A DNA stretch of 64,000 bases. Origin: Ruminococcus sp. Its GTDB lineage: Bacteria > Bacillota > Clostridia > Oscillospirales > Acutalibacteraceae. This document shows, one piece after another, positions 1 through 8,678 of the stretch. The translations under genes and the position numbers were made by a program. Positions within the stretch are counted from its first letter, which is position 1, and every line of letters begins with the position of its first letter. The notes under the pieces were generated by a model. The model searched no databases. It saw nothing but the letters and a program-made list of their open reading frames with translations, and was not told where the DNA came from. The stretch is taken from contig JAFTHZ010000006.1 in the NCBI GenBank assembly GCA_017457155.1, positions 1-64,000 of the forward strand, read 5' to 3'.

Positions 1-137
1 CGCAGGCAAAAATGATTCGGGGAATCATTTTTAGGGAGAGCGTTGATAACTTTCTCACACTAAACACGCCCCATCAAGCGAGGTAGCTCTCACCCTCCAA
101 ATGAAACATACTGATGGCCTTTTGATTTATCCGTGCA
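1..137. other. Left-edge non-coding stretch with inverted repeats
   Basis: No gene is supported here. Positions 8-17 and 23-32 form a 10-bp AT-rich hairpin around a cgggg loop that resembles a terminator. Downstream, gagagc near 35-40 can pair with gctctc near 88-94. The upstream context lies outside the window, so the source transcript cannot be named. Confidence 0.4.
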
Positions 138-173
138 GTGGCGACATCAGGGACTCGAAGGCTAGCAAAATAC

Positions 174-210
174 AAAAGGAGTCATCGCAATAAACGACGA
201 CTCCCTTTTT
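174..210 (-). terminator. Intrinsic terminator of the MutS-like gene
   Basis: ggagtc (178-183) pairs with gactcc (199-204), extended inward by tcg/cga across one mismatch. On the minus strand the hairpin is followed by a T run (complement of aaaa, 174-177). It sits just after the stop codon at 216. Confidence 0.75.
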
Positions 211-215
211 ATCTC

Positions 216-1934
216 TTATTCTGCTCTTTGGTCGATCTCGTTCTTTATCTTCTCAAAGGTCACTCCGTACTTCAGAGCAATATCCTTTGCGTAGCTGACT
301 CCCTGAGGAGGCGCCAGGAATACCTTGAAGGAACGCTTTCCGTTCTCTACTCCTGTGACCATACTCTCGATCTTGCTGTCGCCCTCAATATCCTTGTTGA
401 TCTCGTCCAGATTACGAGCCAGATCGTGCATATGAGTATTGAAGATACACCTGACTCCCAGATACCTCATGGCCTTGATAACATCCCTTGCAATATAGAG
501 TCCTTCGGACACATTGGTGGTGGCAAGGCTCTCGTTAAGCAGCAGAAGACTGCCTCTTGTGGCTACATTGAATATCTCTGCCAGACGCTTGCTCTCCTCG
601 CCCAGTCTTCCCAGGTCAACGGTGTCGTTCTCATCTGCAGGGAAGTGTGTGAATATATTGTCCGCAGGACTCAGACTCATAGCGTCAGCAGGAACATAGA
701 TTCCATTCTGAGCCAACAGGTATGCCAGTCCCACCGCCTGAGTGATGGTTGTCTTTCCTCCGCGGTTGGGGCCTGTGAGGATGTAGACTCTGGCATCATC
801 GTCAAAGCGGAACTCGTTGGTGACAATATCCTCTGCCCTGAGCGCTTCCTCTGCGCTGAGAGCTTTTATGGCAAGCTTGATGTTATATATACCCTTTGCG
901 TCTGTGGTGCGGTCGCTCTTCTGGTTTATCTCAGCCTTAGAGAGTGTAAAGCCCTTCTCCATAATCCTGTCGCACAGCTCGGCAAAACGGATGTAGAATG
1001 TGATTTCAGGCATGAGCTTTATGAAGGTGTAGCCGCTGTTGCCCACGTACTTGTTCAGGGTGGATTTGAGGCTGTTAACGGTGCGCTTGAGGATATCGGT
1101 GACAACCTTCTTCAGTGCGTCCGACATGGGATCCGCTCCTGTGAGACCTGAGGATGCAATATCGTACAGGTCGTTCTGGGCTCCCGACACAGGTGTGCCC
1201 AACCCAAAGCCCGAGGTAAGAGGATTGGCAGGATGGAAGCTTGTGAATCCCGACACATCCGTGCCATCGTGAAGCTCGCTCTGGCTTGAGGCAAACTTCA
1301 CAAAACGCTTCAGCAGTCCGCTGTCTGTGAAAGCCTTGTTGTTCAGAGAGATTACTCCCACACTCTTGGGTCTGAGCATATCATCCAGATTGACACCAAG
1401 GGTGATACTCCTGAGATTTCGCGCAACAGAGAACATCTCTGCGATATCCTCCTTGAGCACCTCGAACCCGCTGTCCGAGTAAATCTCCCTGACCCTGTCC
1501 CTAAGGTAAATAAGTCCCTCTGACTGTATGTCGATTTCTTCCAGAGTGGATTTGATGGCGGTGATACAGTCCACATATCCGTCCAGCTCTCTGAGTCTGT
1601 TGATAAGCTGCCAGAAATGAGATGCCTCTGTGTCCTTCTGAAACCTCTCGATATCTCTCAGGTCCTTCAGCTTCACCAGTATGGCGGTCAGATCCTCCCT
1701 GAGCTTGGGAAATCTGAGAAAGTCCTCAAACACGTCACATCTGTATCTGATAACCTCTTCGTCATCTGTGATGTTGATGAGAAGCTGTTTGATGATGTTG
1801 AACTCGTAGGAATCCTTGGTCAGTGCATTACAGATATAGTCCACCGACAAGTCGTTTATGGCCTCTTTGCTGAGAGTTTTGCAGGAAGCCTCTCGTCCCA
1901 AAGGACAGCGCAGGCTGAATTCCTCATTTTTCAT
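216..1934 (-). CDS. MutS-like ATPase (neither MutS1 nor MutS2)
   Basis: A 572-residue protein with the MutS C-terminal ATPase: Walker A GPNRGGKTT near residue 389, then a Walker-B-like LLLLNESLATTN segment in which the usual DE is NE, and an IFNTHMHDLA segment where MutS has its H-loop. The N-terminal ~370 residues are helical and resemble the lever/clamp (domain III) region. The mismatch-recognition domain I of MutS1 and the Smr domain of MutS2 are absent, so a role in classical mismatch repair cannot be assumed. The start is ATG. A promoter TTGAAT-N17-TAAAAT lies upstream (1969-1997) and a terminator follows. It is divergent from the DUF896 gene. Family assignment is firm; function is unknown. 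Confidence 0.85.
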   Translation of the reverse strand: MKNEEFSLRCPLGREASCKTLSKEAINDLSVDYICNALTKDSYEFNIIKQLLINITDDEEVIRYRCDVFEDFLRFPKLREDLTAILVKLKDLRDIERFQKDTEASHFWQLINRLRELDGYVDCITAIKSTLEEIDIQSEGLIYLRDRVREIYSDSGFEVLKEDIAEMFSVARNLRSITLGVNLDDMLRPKSVGVISLNNKAFTDSGLLKRFVKFASSQSELHDGTDVSGFTSFHPANPLTSGFGLGTPVSGAQNDLYDIASSGLTGADPMSDALKKVVTDILKRTVNSLKSTLNKYVGNSGYTFIKLMPEITFYIRFAELCDRIMEKGFTLSKAEINQKSDRTTDAKGIYNIKLAIKALSAEEALRAEDIVTNEFRFDDDARVYILTGPNRGGKTTITQAVGLAYLLAQNGIYVPADAMSLSPADNIFTHFPADENDTVDLGRLGEESKRLAEIFNVATRGSLLLLNESLATTNVSEGLYIARDVIKAMRYLGVRCIFNTHMHDLARNLDEINKDIEGDSKIESMVTGVENGKRSFKVFLAPPQGVSYAKDIALKYGVTFEKIKNEIDQRAE

Positions 1935-1968
1935 ATAATCACGCTTTCCCTAAAAAAGATACATCTAA

Positions 1969-1997
1969 ATTTTATCATATCCGCAAAAGTAATTCAA
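1969..1997 (-). promoter_or_regulatory. Sigma-A-type promoter for the MutS-like gene
   Basis: On the minus strand, TTGAAT (1992-1997), a 17-bp spacer and TAAAAT (1969-1974), about 35 bp upstream of the start codon. Confidence 0.65.
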
Positions 1998-2001
1998 TGA
2001 C

Positions 2002-2029
2002 TTGAAATGCAATTATTTTGTGTTATGAT
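2002..2029 (+). promoter_or_regulatory. Sigma-A-type promoter for the DUF896 gene
   Basis: TTGAAA (2002-2007), 16-bp spacer, TATGAT (2024-2029). It is back to back with the divergent MutS-like promoter. Confidence 0.6.
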
Positions 2030-2053
2030 ATAGATAAATAATGAGGTGATAAT

Positions 2054-2272
2054 ATGGACAAGCAGATGATAGACAGAATCAACGAGCTGGCAAGGAAGAA
2101 AAGAACAGAAGGACTAAACGATGCAGAGTCAAGAGAGCAGAAGGCACTGTACAAAAGATACCTCGATGAGATCAGAGGTCAGTTTTCCTCCACCCTTGAC
2201 AACGTAAGCATCAAGGAGGCTGACGGCAAGGTTGTCCCCTTCAAGGATGCCTACGCCAAAAAGAAGAATTAA
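2054..2272 (+). CDS. DUF896 family protein (YnzC-like)
   Basis: A 72-residue protein that fits the DUF896/YnzC family in length and in its signature: an N-terminal IDRINELARKKRTEGL helix, then LTDAE-type EQKALYKRYLDEIR, and a C-terminal tail ending in lysines. The family forms a small helical hairpin; B. subtilis members lie in SOS or competence contexts but no mechanism is established. It is preceded by GAGGTGATAAT and followed by a strong terminator shared with the convergent zinc-ribbon gene. It is a single-gene transcription unit. Confidence 0.88.
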   Translation: MDKQMIDRINELARKKRTEGLNDAESREQKALYKRYLDEIRGQFSSTLDNVSIKEADGKVVPFKDAYAKKKN

Positions 2273-2307
2273 CTTCTCCCATAAACACAAATCATAGATC
2301 CAAAAAC

Positions 2308-2340
2308 AAAAGGCACCCTCCGTCAGGGTGCCTTTTGTTT
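2308..2340. terminator. Bidirectional terminator
   Basis: ggcaccct (2312-2319) pairs with agggtgcc (2325-2332), flanked by A and T runs, so it can serve both the DUF896 gene (+) and the zinc-ribbon gene (-). Confidence 0.85.
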
Positions 2341-2352
2341 GTTTATTATGAA

Positions 2353-3453
2353 TCAGTATCTCATGCCGTGTCCACAGGTTGCGGGGTCTCTGCGACATTT
2401 GGTAGGACCATATTCCTTGCCTCTGTAAGGACAAGAGATAGAGCAGGTGTAATGATACCTCCTCTCCTGTTTCTTTTGTTTTCCTGCACCGGAAATCTTG
2501 TTGCCTATGGCAACCCCCAACGCAACCTTTGCCACACCTCCCAGGAAGCTCTCACCCCGAGGCTCGTCATAGTCGTCATCGTCATAGTAGCCGTGATCCC
2601 TGGCAAAGTTATCCTGTGCTTTCTCCAGGGCCGCCTTCACCTCTTCCTGCAGGAGCTTGTCGTTATATCTTTGGACCACCTGTTCCACATCCGTGTCGGA
2701 TTCATCCATAAAGTCAATTATGTTTTTCAGGATAAAGTAGTTTCTGTTGTTGCCTGCATTGGCAATAGCGTTTGTTCTCTTGTAAAAATCGTTCAGCTCC
2801 CTCTGAGCATTGGTATAATCCTCAATAAGCCTGAGCTCCTCCTGACTGAGCTGATACTCAGGGTCCAGAGTGACCAGGGTGTTGTTCTGAGTGAGCTCCT
2901 CAAAGGCAAGGTAGTCAGAGTATATTATATGCATCCGGGAGATATACGTCTCTGCACACATAAGGAAGCAGGTCATCATCAGGGCATACTGAAGCTTCTG
3001 TCTGGCATTTTTCAGAGGGATGTTCCTGTTCACCTTGCTGATGGTGCACAGCAGTCTCAGCATATCCTCCTTGGAGTATTTCAGTATATACTTAACCCCG
3101 TCGATGGTGGTGATTATGCTGCTCATAGAGAACTCCAGACTGCTTTGGTCGAAGGATATGTACCCTTCGGGACAGATGACCGTCATATATTCAAAGGGGA
3201 CTTCCGTACCGTTGAAGATAAGGGACCTGTCCGTCAGCACAAAGGTAGGAATAGATGCATCCGAACCCAGCTTCAGCGCATCGCCGATAATAAACCTGAG
3301 AGAAGAAGTGCAGTCAAACTTCTCATAAACAGTATAGCTTCTGTTCTGTTCAGGGTATGCAGGACTGCTTGCAGGAGCACTCACCTGTGCTCCGCACTTT
3401 CCACAGAATTTTGCCTGATCTCTCTGCTTTGCTCCGCATTTTCTGCAATACAT
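2353..3453 (-). CDS. Zinc-ribbon protein of unknown function
   Basis: A 366-residue protein with an N-terminal zinc ribbon (C3, C6, C17, C20: CRKCG...CGKCG). A ~90-residue mostly beta segment follows (about 55-150), then a long helical region (about 150-300) with an acidic DDDDYDEP patch. A short glycine/alanine-rich hydrophobic stretch (GVAKVALGVAIG) comes next, then a basic, cysteine-rich C-terminus with four cysteines that could bind a second metal. No catalytic motif is recognised. The ATG has a good GGAGGGG site and a promoter at 3514-3543. It converges on the DUF896 gene through a shared terminator. Confidence 0.75.
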   Translation of the reverse strand: MYCRKCGAKQRDQAKFCGKCGAQVSAPASSPAYPEQNRSYTVYEKFDCTSSLRFIIGDALKLGSDASIPTFVLTDRSLIFNGTEVPFEYMTVICPEGYISFDQSSLEFSMSSIITTIDGVKYILKYSKEDMLRLLCTISKVNRNIPLKNARQKLQYALMMTCFLMCAETYISRMHIIYSDYLAFEELTQNNTLVTLDPEYQLSQEELRLIEDYTNAQRELNDFYKRTNAIANAGNNRNYFILKNIIDFMDESDTDVEQVVQRYNDKLLQEEVKAALEKAQDNFARDHGYYDDDDYDEPRGESFLGGVAKVALGVAIGNKISGAGKQKKQERRYHYTCSISCPYRGKEYGPTKCRRDPATCGHGMRY

Positions 3454-3513
3454 ATTACCCCTCCTCTACGACTGTTTATATTCTGTCATCACCAAAGTAA
3501 AATCTATACATTA

Positions 3514-3543
3514 ATTATATCATATCTGCCTTCTTCGTTTCAA
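3514..3543 (-). promoter_or_regulatory. Sigma-A-type promoter for the zinc-ribbon gene
   Basis: On the minus strand, TTGAAA (3538-3543), 18-bp spacer, TATAAT (3514-3519). Confidence 0.6.
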
Positions 3544-3714
3544 TGATTCTGCAAAAAGTTTCACTTTTTACTTTACACAAAATCCTCCCCGAATCCGAAC
3601 ATCTCTGCCATACCTCCTCCCTACACCTCCCCTATCTTCCAAAATTCCCATAAACACTGAATTTTTGAGATATATTAACCAAACAACCTTCGTATATTTT
3701 TACATCGGCGTCAA

Positions 3715-3743
3715 TTGACATTCCAACAACAATTTGATAGCAT
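3715..3743 (+). promoter_or_regulatory. Probable promoter for the lipoprotein gene
   Basis: Perfect TTGACA (3715-3720), 17-bp spacer, TAGCAT (3738-3743, 4/6 match). The rest of the 320-bp gap between 3454 and 3775 is AT-rich and shows nothing else. Confidence 0.5.
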
Positions 3744-3775
3744 AAAATTAAAGAATAATACAAGGAGGTCATCTT

Positions 3776-4789
3776 ATGAAACGGTTCATTGCACTACTTC
3801 TTTCTGCCATACTTCTGCTTTCGCTTTTCGCCTGTACAGACGAAGGCACAGACACACCAAGCGGTACCGACCCTGCCACAGGTACTCAGGATGGTGTATC
3901 CGACGCTCAGGTTATTCCTGAGGAACTTCAGGGCAAATGGTACGGACCCAACAGCGACCCCATCCTTGAGATTTCTCCCGATGGCACAGGTACTGTCCAG
4001 TATCTGGAAGAGACATTTGACGCCACCTTCAGCGTTGAGGGAGATATATTCAGCGTCACCTCATCAGGCTACAACCTTTCGGGCTGCCACACACTGGAAG
4101 AAGAACTTCTGTATGTGGACTTCAGCTACAGCGGCACAGACTACACCCTTGTTTTCACCCGCCAGCCCACAGAGCTTCCCCAGGGCTCGTACATATATGT
4201 GTACGAAGACAAGACCTACGAGATAACCCCTGAGGAAGGCATAGTTACAGAGGAAGAGTTCCCTCCTCTGGAGAATCCCCCCACAGTTTACGTTTTCTTC
4301 TACGAAAAGAATGAGATCATCCACATTCTGCCCCATCCTCCTGCAGACTACGGCAAGGGCGAGGGCTCAACCACTCCTCCCAACGGGGACACTCCCGCTC
4401 CTCCCATACCTGCCACACTTGATACAAAAACTGACCCGCCTACCATAAACATCGGCGGTACAGACATCGTAACATCTACAACCTCAGACGACATAACAGG
4501 CACCTGGTCCAACGAAAATATGCCGACGGACATTTACTTCTTCGGAGTACAGACCAGCACCACCTCATCCTTGGTTTACACCTTCAACGGTGACGGCACA
4601 GGCACTGTTGTGGCAATGGGATTCATTCCCGGAACCTTAACCTACACCTGCACCGACGGGGTGCTGAACCTGACCGTCTCTATGCTGGGAGAAGTAGAAT
4701 CAGGCACAGGCTATGTAAAGCGTGTAGGAGATATACTCTACGTACAGAATATGAACGGAGACATCCTTCCCCTGTCAAAGATCGGATGA
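3776..4789 (+). CDS. Secreted lipoprotein with two lipocalin-like repeats
   Basis: A 337-residue predicted lipoprotein. The signal peptide ends in the lipobox LSLFAC with the lipidated Cys at residue 20. Two segments look like copies of one beta-rich module: one begins GKWYGP and contains PDGTGTV; the other begins GTWSNE and contains GDGTGTV. A Pro/Thr-rich linker joins them. The arrangement resembles the lipocalin-like domains of clostridial surface proteins, but the ligand is unknown. AAGGAGG precedes the ATG and a strong terminator follows, so it is monocistronic. Confidence 0.75.
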   Translation: MKRFIALLLSAILLLSLFACTDEGTDTPSGTDPATGTQDGVSDAQVIPEELQGKWYGPNSDPILEISPDGTGTVQYLEETFDATFSVEGDIFSVTSSGYNLSGCHTLEEELLYVDFSYSGTDYTLVFTRQPTELPQGSYIYVYEDKTYEITPEEGIVTEEEFPPLENPPTVYVFFYEKNEIIHILPHPPADYGKGEGSTTPPNGDTPAPPIPATLDTKTDPPTINIGGTDIVTSTTSDDITGTWSNENMPTDIYFFGVQTSTTSSLVYTFNGDGTGTVVAMGFIPGTLTYTCTDGVLNLTVSMLGEVESGTGYVKRVGDILYVQNMNGDILPLSKIG

Positions 4790-4805
4790 CACAACACAAA
4801 CTTCA

Positions 4806-4841
4806 GGACAGATACCTTCTTCGGGTATCTGTCCTTTTTTT
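4806..4841 (+). terminator. Intrinsic terminator after the lipoprotein gene
   Basis: ggacagatacc (4806-4816) pairs with ggtatctgtcc (4824-4834), followed by seven T. Confidence 0.9.
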
Positions 4842-4951
4842 CTTAATTTATTGTTTCAGATATATAAATCTTTTCTCCTCATTGTTGCATTAATTCCTTT
4901 TGGCTGATATACTGTATACTGTAATTATTTATTATTTCGGAGGTAATGACC

Positions 4952-6235
4952 ATGGCACAGATCAGTGCATTCAAAGGACTTCGTTTTGACACAGACACCG
5001 CAGGGAACATCCGCTCTCTCTGCTGTCCTCCCTATGACATCATCAGCGAGCAGCAGCGTCTGGGTTATATAAACGAGAACGAGTACAACATCATCCGTCT
5101 GGAGCTGCCCAAAGAGGGCGAGAATCCCTACGCCACCGCCAAGGATATCCTGAAGCTGTGGGAGGACAAGGGAGTCCTCATCCGCGAGGAGGCTCCTGCC
5201 CTGTATATTTATGAGGAGGAGTTCACCGCCTACGGCAAGAGAAACTCCATCAAAGGTCTCATCTGCAGACTCAAGGTTGAGGAATTCTCCAAGGGAGTTG
5301 TCCTACCCCACGAGTTCACCCTCTCCAAGGCGAAGGAAGACCGCCTGAACCTGATGAAGGCCACAAACTGCAACTTCTCCCAGATTTACGGTCTGTATAT
5401 GGACGAGGAGCACACCTCCCTGTCCACCATCGACAAAGCATCCGAGGGAGATGCTGACCTGCAGTTTACTGACGACGAGGGAATTACCCACCGTATGTGG
5501 ATAGTCACCGATGAGAGGACCATCGCAAAGCTGGTGGCTGACTTTGACAGCAGAAAGATATACATCGCCGACGGCCACCATCGCTATGAGACCGCTCTTA
5601 ACTACCGCAACTGGTGCAGAGAAGAGGGTATCTCCAAGGAAGGCGATGCACAGGACTACCAGATGATCTTCCTGTGCGATATGGGTCATCCCGGACTGGT
5701 TGTATTCCCCACTCACAGACTCGTCCGTGACCTTGACAGCTTCAACAAGGAGCAGGTACTGGCAAAGTGTGAAAAATACTTTGACATAGAAAAGCACACA
5801 GGCACCGACAATATGGAGCAGCTTCTCTGTGATATGGACAAAGAAGGCAGAAAATCCTTCGGCTTCTATACAGGACAGGGCGAGTGGTATCAGCTCACTC
5901 TCAAGGATCTCTCCGTTATGGATGATCTTCTGCCCGAGCTCTCAATAGCATCCCGCCGGCTGGATGTTACCGTTCTCCACTCCTTGGTTCTGGAGGAGAT
6001 CTTCGGAATCGACAAGGAGAACATGGCACAGCAGATCAACCTCACCTACACCAAGTTCTTTGAGGAGGCTGTCTCTGCTGTTGACGAGGGAAAAGCCCAG
6101 TGCTCCTTCGTCCTCAATCCCACCAAGGTTACCGAGATCAGAGATGTTGCTTCTGAAGGCGAGAAGATGCCCCAGAAATCCACCTACTTCTACCCCAAGA
6201 TGATAACCGGTATGGTTATGAACAAGCTGGACTGA
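4952..6235 (+). CDS. DUF1015 family protein
   Basis: A 427-residue member of DUF1015 (COG4198), recognised by the N-terminal F.GLRF.....G.....CCPPYD block, the LPHE.TL..AK.DRLNLM segment (about residue 114) and the highly conserved ADGHHRYETAL motif (about residue 210). The family is soluble and uncharacterised; in many clostridia it sits next to serine-biosynthesis genes, but here its neighbour is an alpha/beta hydrolase 30 bp downstream. The start is taken at 4952 because GGAGG (4939-4943) is 8 nt away; the upstream in-frame ATG at 4946 is only 2 nt from the Shine-Dalgarno. Confidence 0.88.
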   Translation: MAQISAFKGLRFDTDTAGNIRSLCCPPYDIISEQQRLGYINENEYNIIRLELPKEGENPYATAKDILKLWEDKGVLIREEAPALYIYEEEFTAYGKRNSIKGLICRLKVEEFSKGVVLPHEFTLSKAKEDRLNLMKATNCNFSQIYGLYMDEEHTSLSTIDKASEGDADLQFTDDEGITHRMWIVTDERTIAKLVADFDSRKIYIADGHHRYETALNYRNWCREEGISKEGDAQDYQMIFLCDMGHPGLVVFPTHRLVRDLDSFNKEQVLAKCEKYFDIEKHTGTDNMEQLLCDMDKEGRKSFGFYTGQGEWYQLTLKDLSVMDDLLPELSIASRRLDVTVLHSLVLEEIFGIDKENMAQQINLTYTKFFEEAVSAVDEGKAQCSFVLNPTKVTEIRDVASEGEKMPQKSTYFYPKMITGMVMNKLD

Positions 6236-6265
6236 TAATTATCTCACAAAAAAGGAGATGTCCTT

Positions 6266-7018
6266 ATGGCACATAAGGAATACATCAAAGAGGTGAAGGA
6301 CAGCTCCACCGCCGTCATCTTCACCCACGGAATCATGGGAACTCCCGACCAGTTTCGGGACCTTCTCCCCCTGGTTCCAAAGGAGTTCTCTGTCTACAAC
6401 CTGCTTCTGCCGGGTCACGGACAGACCCCCAAAGACTTCTCTGACTCCTCTATGAATGAGTGGGAGCAAAAGCTGTGCAAAACTGTAGAATACGTTGAGA
6501 GCAAACACGAAAACATCATCCTTGTGGGTCACTCTATGGGCACCCTCTTGTCTATTGATGCTGCACTCAAGCACCCGGACAAGGTGAAGCTTCTCTTTTT
6601 GCAGGCAGTACCCTTGACTCCCAGAGTCAAACCCGAAGCCGTAAGCTACGCCCACGCAATTCTGTTCAAAGATGAGAAGGACTACACCTATGCCCAAGCA
6701 CAGGCAAAAGCCTCCTACAGTATCAGCGTGGAAAGAGACCCGAAAAAATATCTGGGTTGGCCCCGACGCTTTGAGGAACTCTTCCGCAAAGCTTACGTAA
6801 TCACAAAGAAGCTTCCATGTATAACTACAAGATGTATTGCCTTTCAGTCAGAAGAGGATGAACTGGTGTCAGGCCGTGCAGAGAAGATTCTTCGGAAGCA
6901 TCCGAATATTATCACCCACACTCTTTCTCAATCCACTCACTATATGTACAGTGAAGATGACAAAGAATTCATGCTCAGAGTTTTCAGGGAAGAATGTGAG
7001 AAATTCATCGAAAAATAA
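6266..7018 (+). CDS. Alpha/beta hydrolase (carboxylesterase or monoacylglycerol-lipase type)
   Basis: A 250-residue cytoplasmic alpha/beta hydrolase. The oxyanion-type HGIMG lies at residues 21-25, and the nucleophile elbow GHSMG places Ser90. Asp198 (SEEDELV) and His225 (STHYMYS) are the likely acid and base. Length and motifs fit thermostable carboxylesterase/Est30-like enzymes, which hydrolyse short acyl esters; the substrate is not readable. The ATG has AAAGGAG 8 nt upstream. It lies 30 bp behind the DUF1015 gene and probably shares its transcript, which ends at the terminator at 7023. Confidence 0.85.
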   Translation: MAHKEYIKEVKDSSTAVIFTHGIMGTPDQFRDLLPLVPKEFSVYNLLLPGHGQTPKDFSDSSMNEWEQKLCKTVEYVESKHENIILVGHSMGTLLSIDAALKHPDKVKLLFLQAVPLTPRVKPEAVSYAHAILFKDEKDYTYAQAQAKASYSISVERDPKKYLGWPRRFEELFRKAYVITKKLPCITTRCIAFQSEEDELVSGRAEKILRKHPNIITHTLSQSTHYMYSEDDKEFMLRVFREECEKFIEK

Positions 7019-7022
7019 CAAA

Positions 7023-7060
7023 ACAGGCAACGAGCGTAACAGCATCGTTGCCTGTTCTTT
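7023..7060 (+). terminator. Terminator between the hydrolase and thiT
   Basis: acaggcaacg (7023-7032) pairs with cgttgcctgt (7046-7055), followed by tcttta. It separates the convergent hydrolase and thiT genes. Confidence 0.75.
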
Positions 7061-7073
7061 ATTCAAGTGTATT

Positions 7074-7652
7074 TTACTCTGCCTTCTTCACACGGCGGAG
7101 ACTGGGAGAGGTCAGGTCAAAGAGGCTTGTGATCACAACACCTACAATGATTGTCAGGACCATCTCAGGCAGCATATATGCGCCGTTGTAAAGCATAGAG
7201 AACAAGGGAACAGGAAGCTCTCCCGAGGGGTCAGCCCATACTGTGACTCCTGTTACAAAATGACACAGGAATCTCAGCACACAGCCTGCGGCCACACCAA
7301 GAGCAAACTCAAGACTCTGATTCTTAAGCTTTCCTCTGAAGATTCCGCCGAAGCCAAGCACACCATAAGCCACCAGATAGTCCAGAAGAATAATACATAC
7401 AACGGCCAGCCAGTTTGTGGCATAGCTCAGGTTATCCAGTCCCAGTATCATCTGGATGAGACCATAGGTAAAGCTTACACCGAAGCCCCAGCCAGCTCCG
7501 TATCTGTATGCTATCAGAAGGATGGGCAGCATAGACAGAGGAGTCAGCTTTCCTCCGAAGGGCATATCCAGGAGAGGGATCATACTCAGCACTGTGGCAC
7601 AGGCAAGCATAATACCGCTCTCTGTGAGTCTGCGGACAAAGTTTACTTTCAA
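7074..7652 (-). CDS. thiT: Thiamine ECF transporter S-component ThiT
   Basis: A small, very hydrophobic six-helix membrane protein matching ThiT/YuaJ: the MIPLLDMPFGGKLTPLSMLPI region after helix 1 and the later W-N-Y-rich segments are characteristic. In the family it binds thiamine and docks on a shared ECF module (EcfA, EcfA', EcfT), which is not in this window. The start is read as TTG at 7652 because GAGGTGA lies at the proper distance; the longer frame would start at a GTG inside that Shine-Dalgarno. A TPP riboswitch with terminator and a near-consensus promoter lie upstream, which fixes the substrate assignment and the regulation. Confidence 0.92.
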   Translation of the reverse strand: MKVNFVRRLTESGIMLACATVLSMIPLLDMPFGGKLTPLSMLPILLIAYRYGAGWGFGVSFTYGLIQMILGLDNLSYATNWLAVVCIILLDYLVAYGVLGFGGIFRGKLKNQSLEFALGVAAGCVLRFLCHFVTGVTVWADPSGELPVPLFSMLYNGAYMLPEMVLTIIVGVVITSLFDLTSPSLRRVKKAE

Positions 7653-7768
7653 ACAAATCACCTCAATATTTTTATCTTGTCTTTCTGTCCCAATACCATA
7701 TACAAAAGATTATGCATCATCTTTCCTTTGGCAGAACATACTCAACCCGCCTTAACAAAACAGAAGAT

Positions 7769-7803
7769 AAAAAAACAGCACTGCAACCCGGGTATGCAGT
7801 GCT
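7769..7803 (-). terminator. Riboswitch expression-platform terminator
   Basis: On the minus strand a 9-bp stem (7777-7785 with 7795-7803) is followed by a run of seven T. It lies between the TPP aptamer and thiT, so ligand binding is expected to cause premature termination. Confidence 0.85.
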
Positions 7804-7817
7804 GATGTTATATCAGT

Positions 7818-7915
7818 GAATCTACTCCCTACGCCGGCATTATCCGTATCAGGTTATAGGGTCAGAGAAGCACGAATATTCTCTATCTCAGCCGACTTGC
7901 CGTCAGCACCCCTGT
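7818..7915 (-). ncRNA. TPP riboswitch (THI element)
   Basis: The minus strand carries the conserved thi-box blocks in order: GGGGTGC, GCTGAGA, ACCCTATAACCTGAT and GGATAATGCCGGCGTAGGGA. These are diagnostic of the TPP aptamer. It lies directly upstream of a terminator and thiT and should switch transcription off when thiamine pyrophosphate is plentiful. Confidence 0.97.
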
Positions 7916-7933
7916 TTTGTTTATAGCATTGTC

Positions 7934-7962
7934 AGTATAATACTTCCTCAGAGTTTTGTCAA
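7934..7962 (-). promoter_or_regulatory. Promoter of the TPP riboswitch-thiT transcript
   Basis: On the minus strand TTGACA (7957-7962), 17-bp spacer, TATACT (7934-7939), placing the start about 10-15 nt before the aptamer. Confidence 0.85.
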
Positions 7963-7977
7963 GAGACAAAGGAAAAA

Positions 7978-8622
<645 letters not shown>

Positions 8623-8649
8623 TCACTCAAAGATTTCTTATATATATTT

Positions 8650-8678
8650 ATTTTATCACAGGCCGACCTCATAGTCAA
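8650..8678 (-). promoter_or_regulatory. Promoter of pyrR
   Basis: On the minus strand TTGACT (8673-8678), 17-bp spacer, TAAAAT (8650-8655). The -35 overlaps the stop codon of the upstream orphan gene. Confidence 0.75.

Noticed and set aside
138..1151. Long plus-strand open frame of 337 codons over the MutS-like gene
   Set aside because: It is antisense to a well-supported ATPase gene, has no ribosome binding site, and its translation lacks any domain; high GC third positions in the real gene create long shadows.
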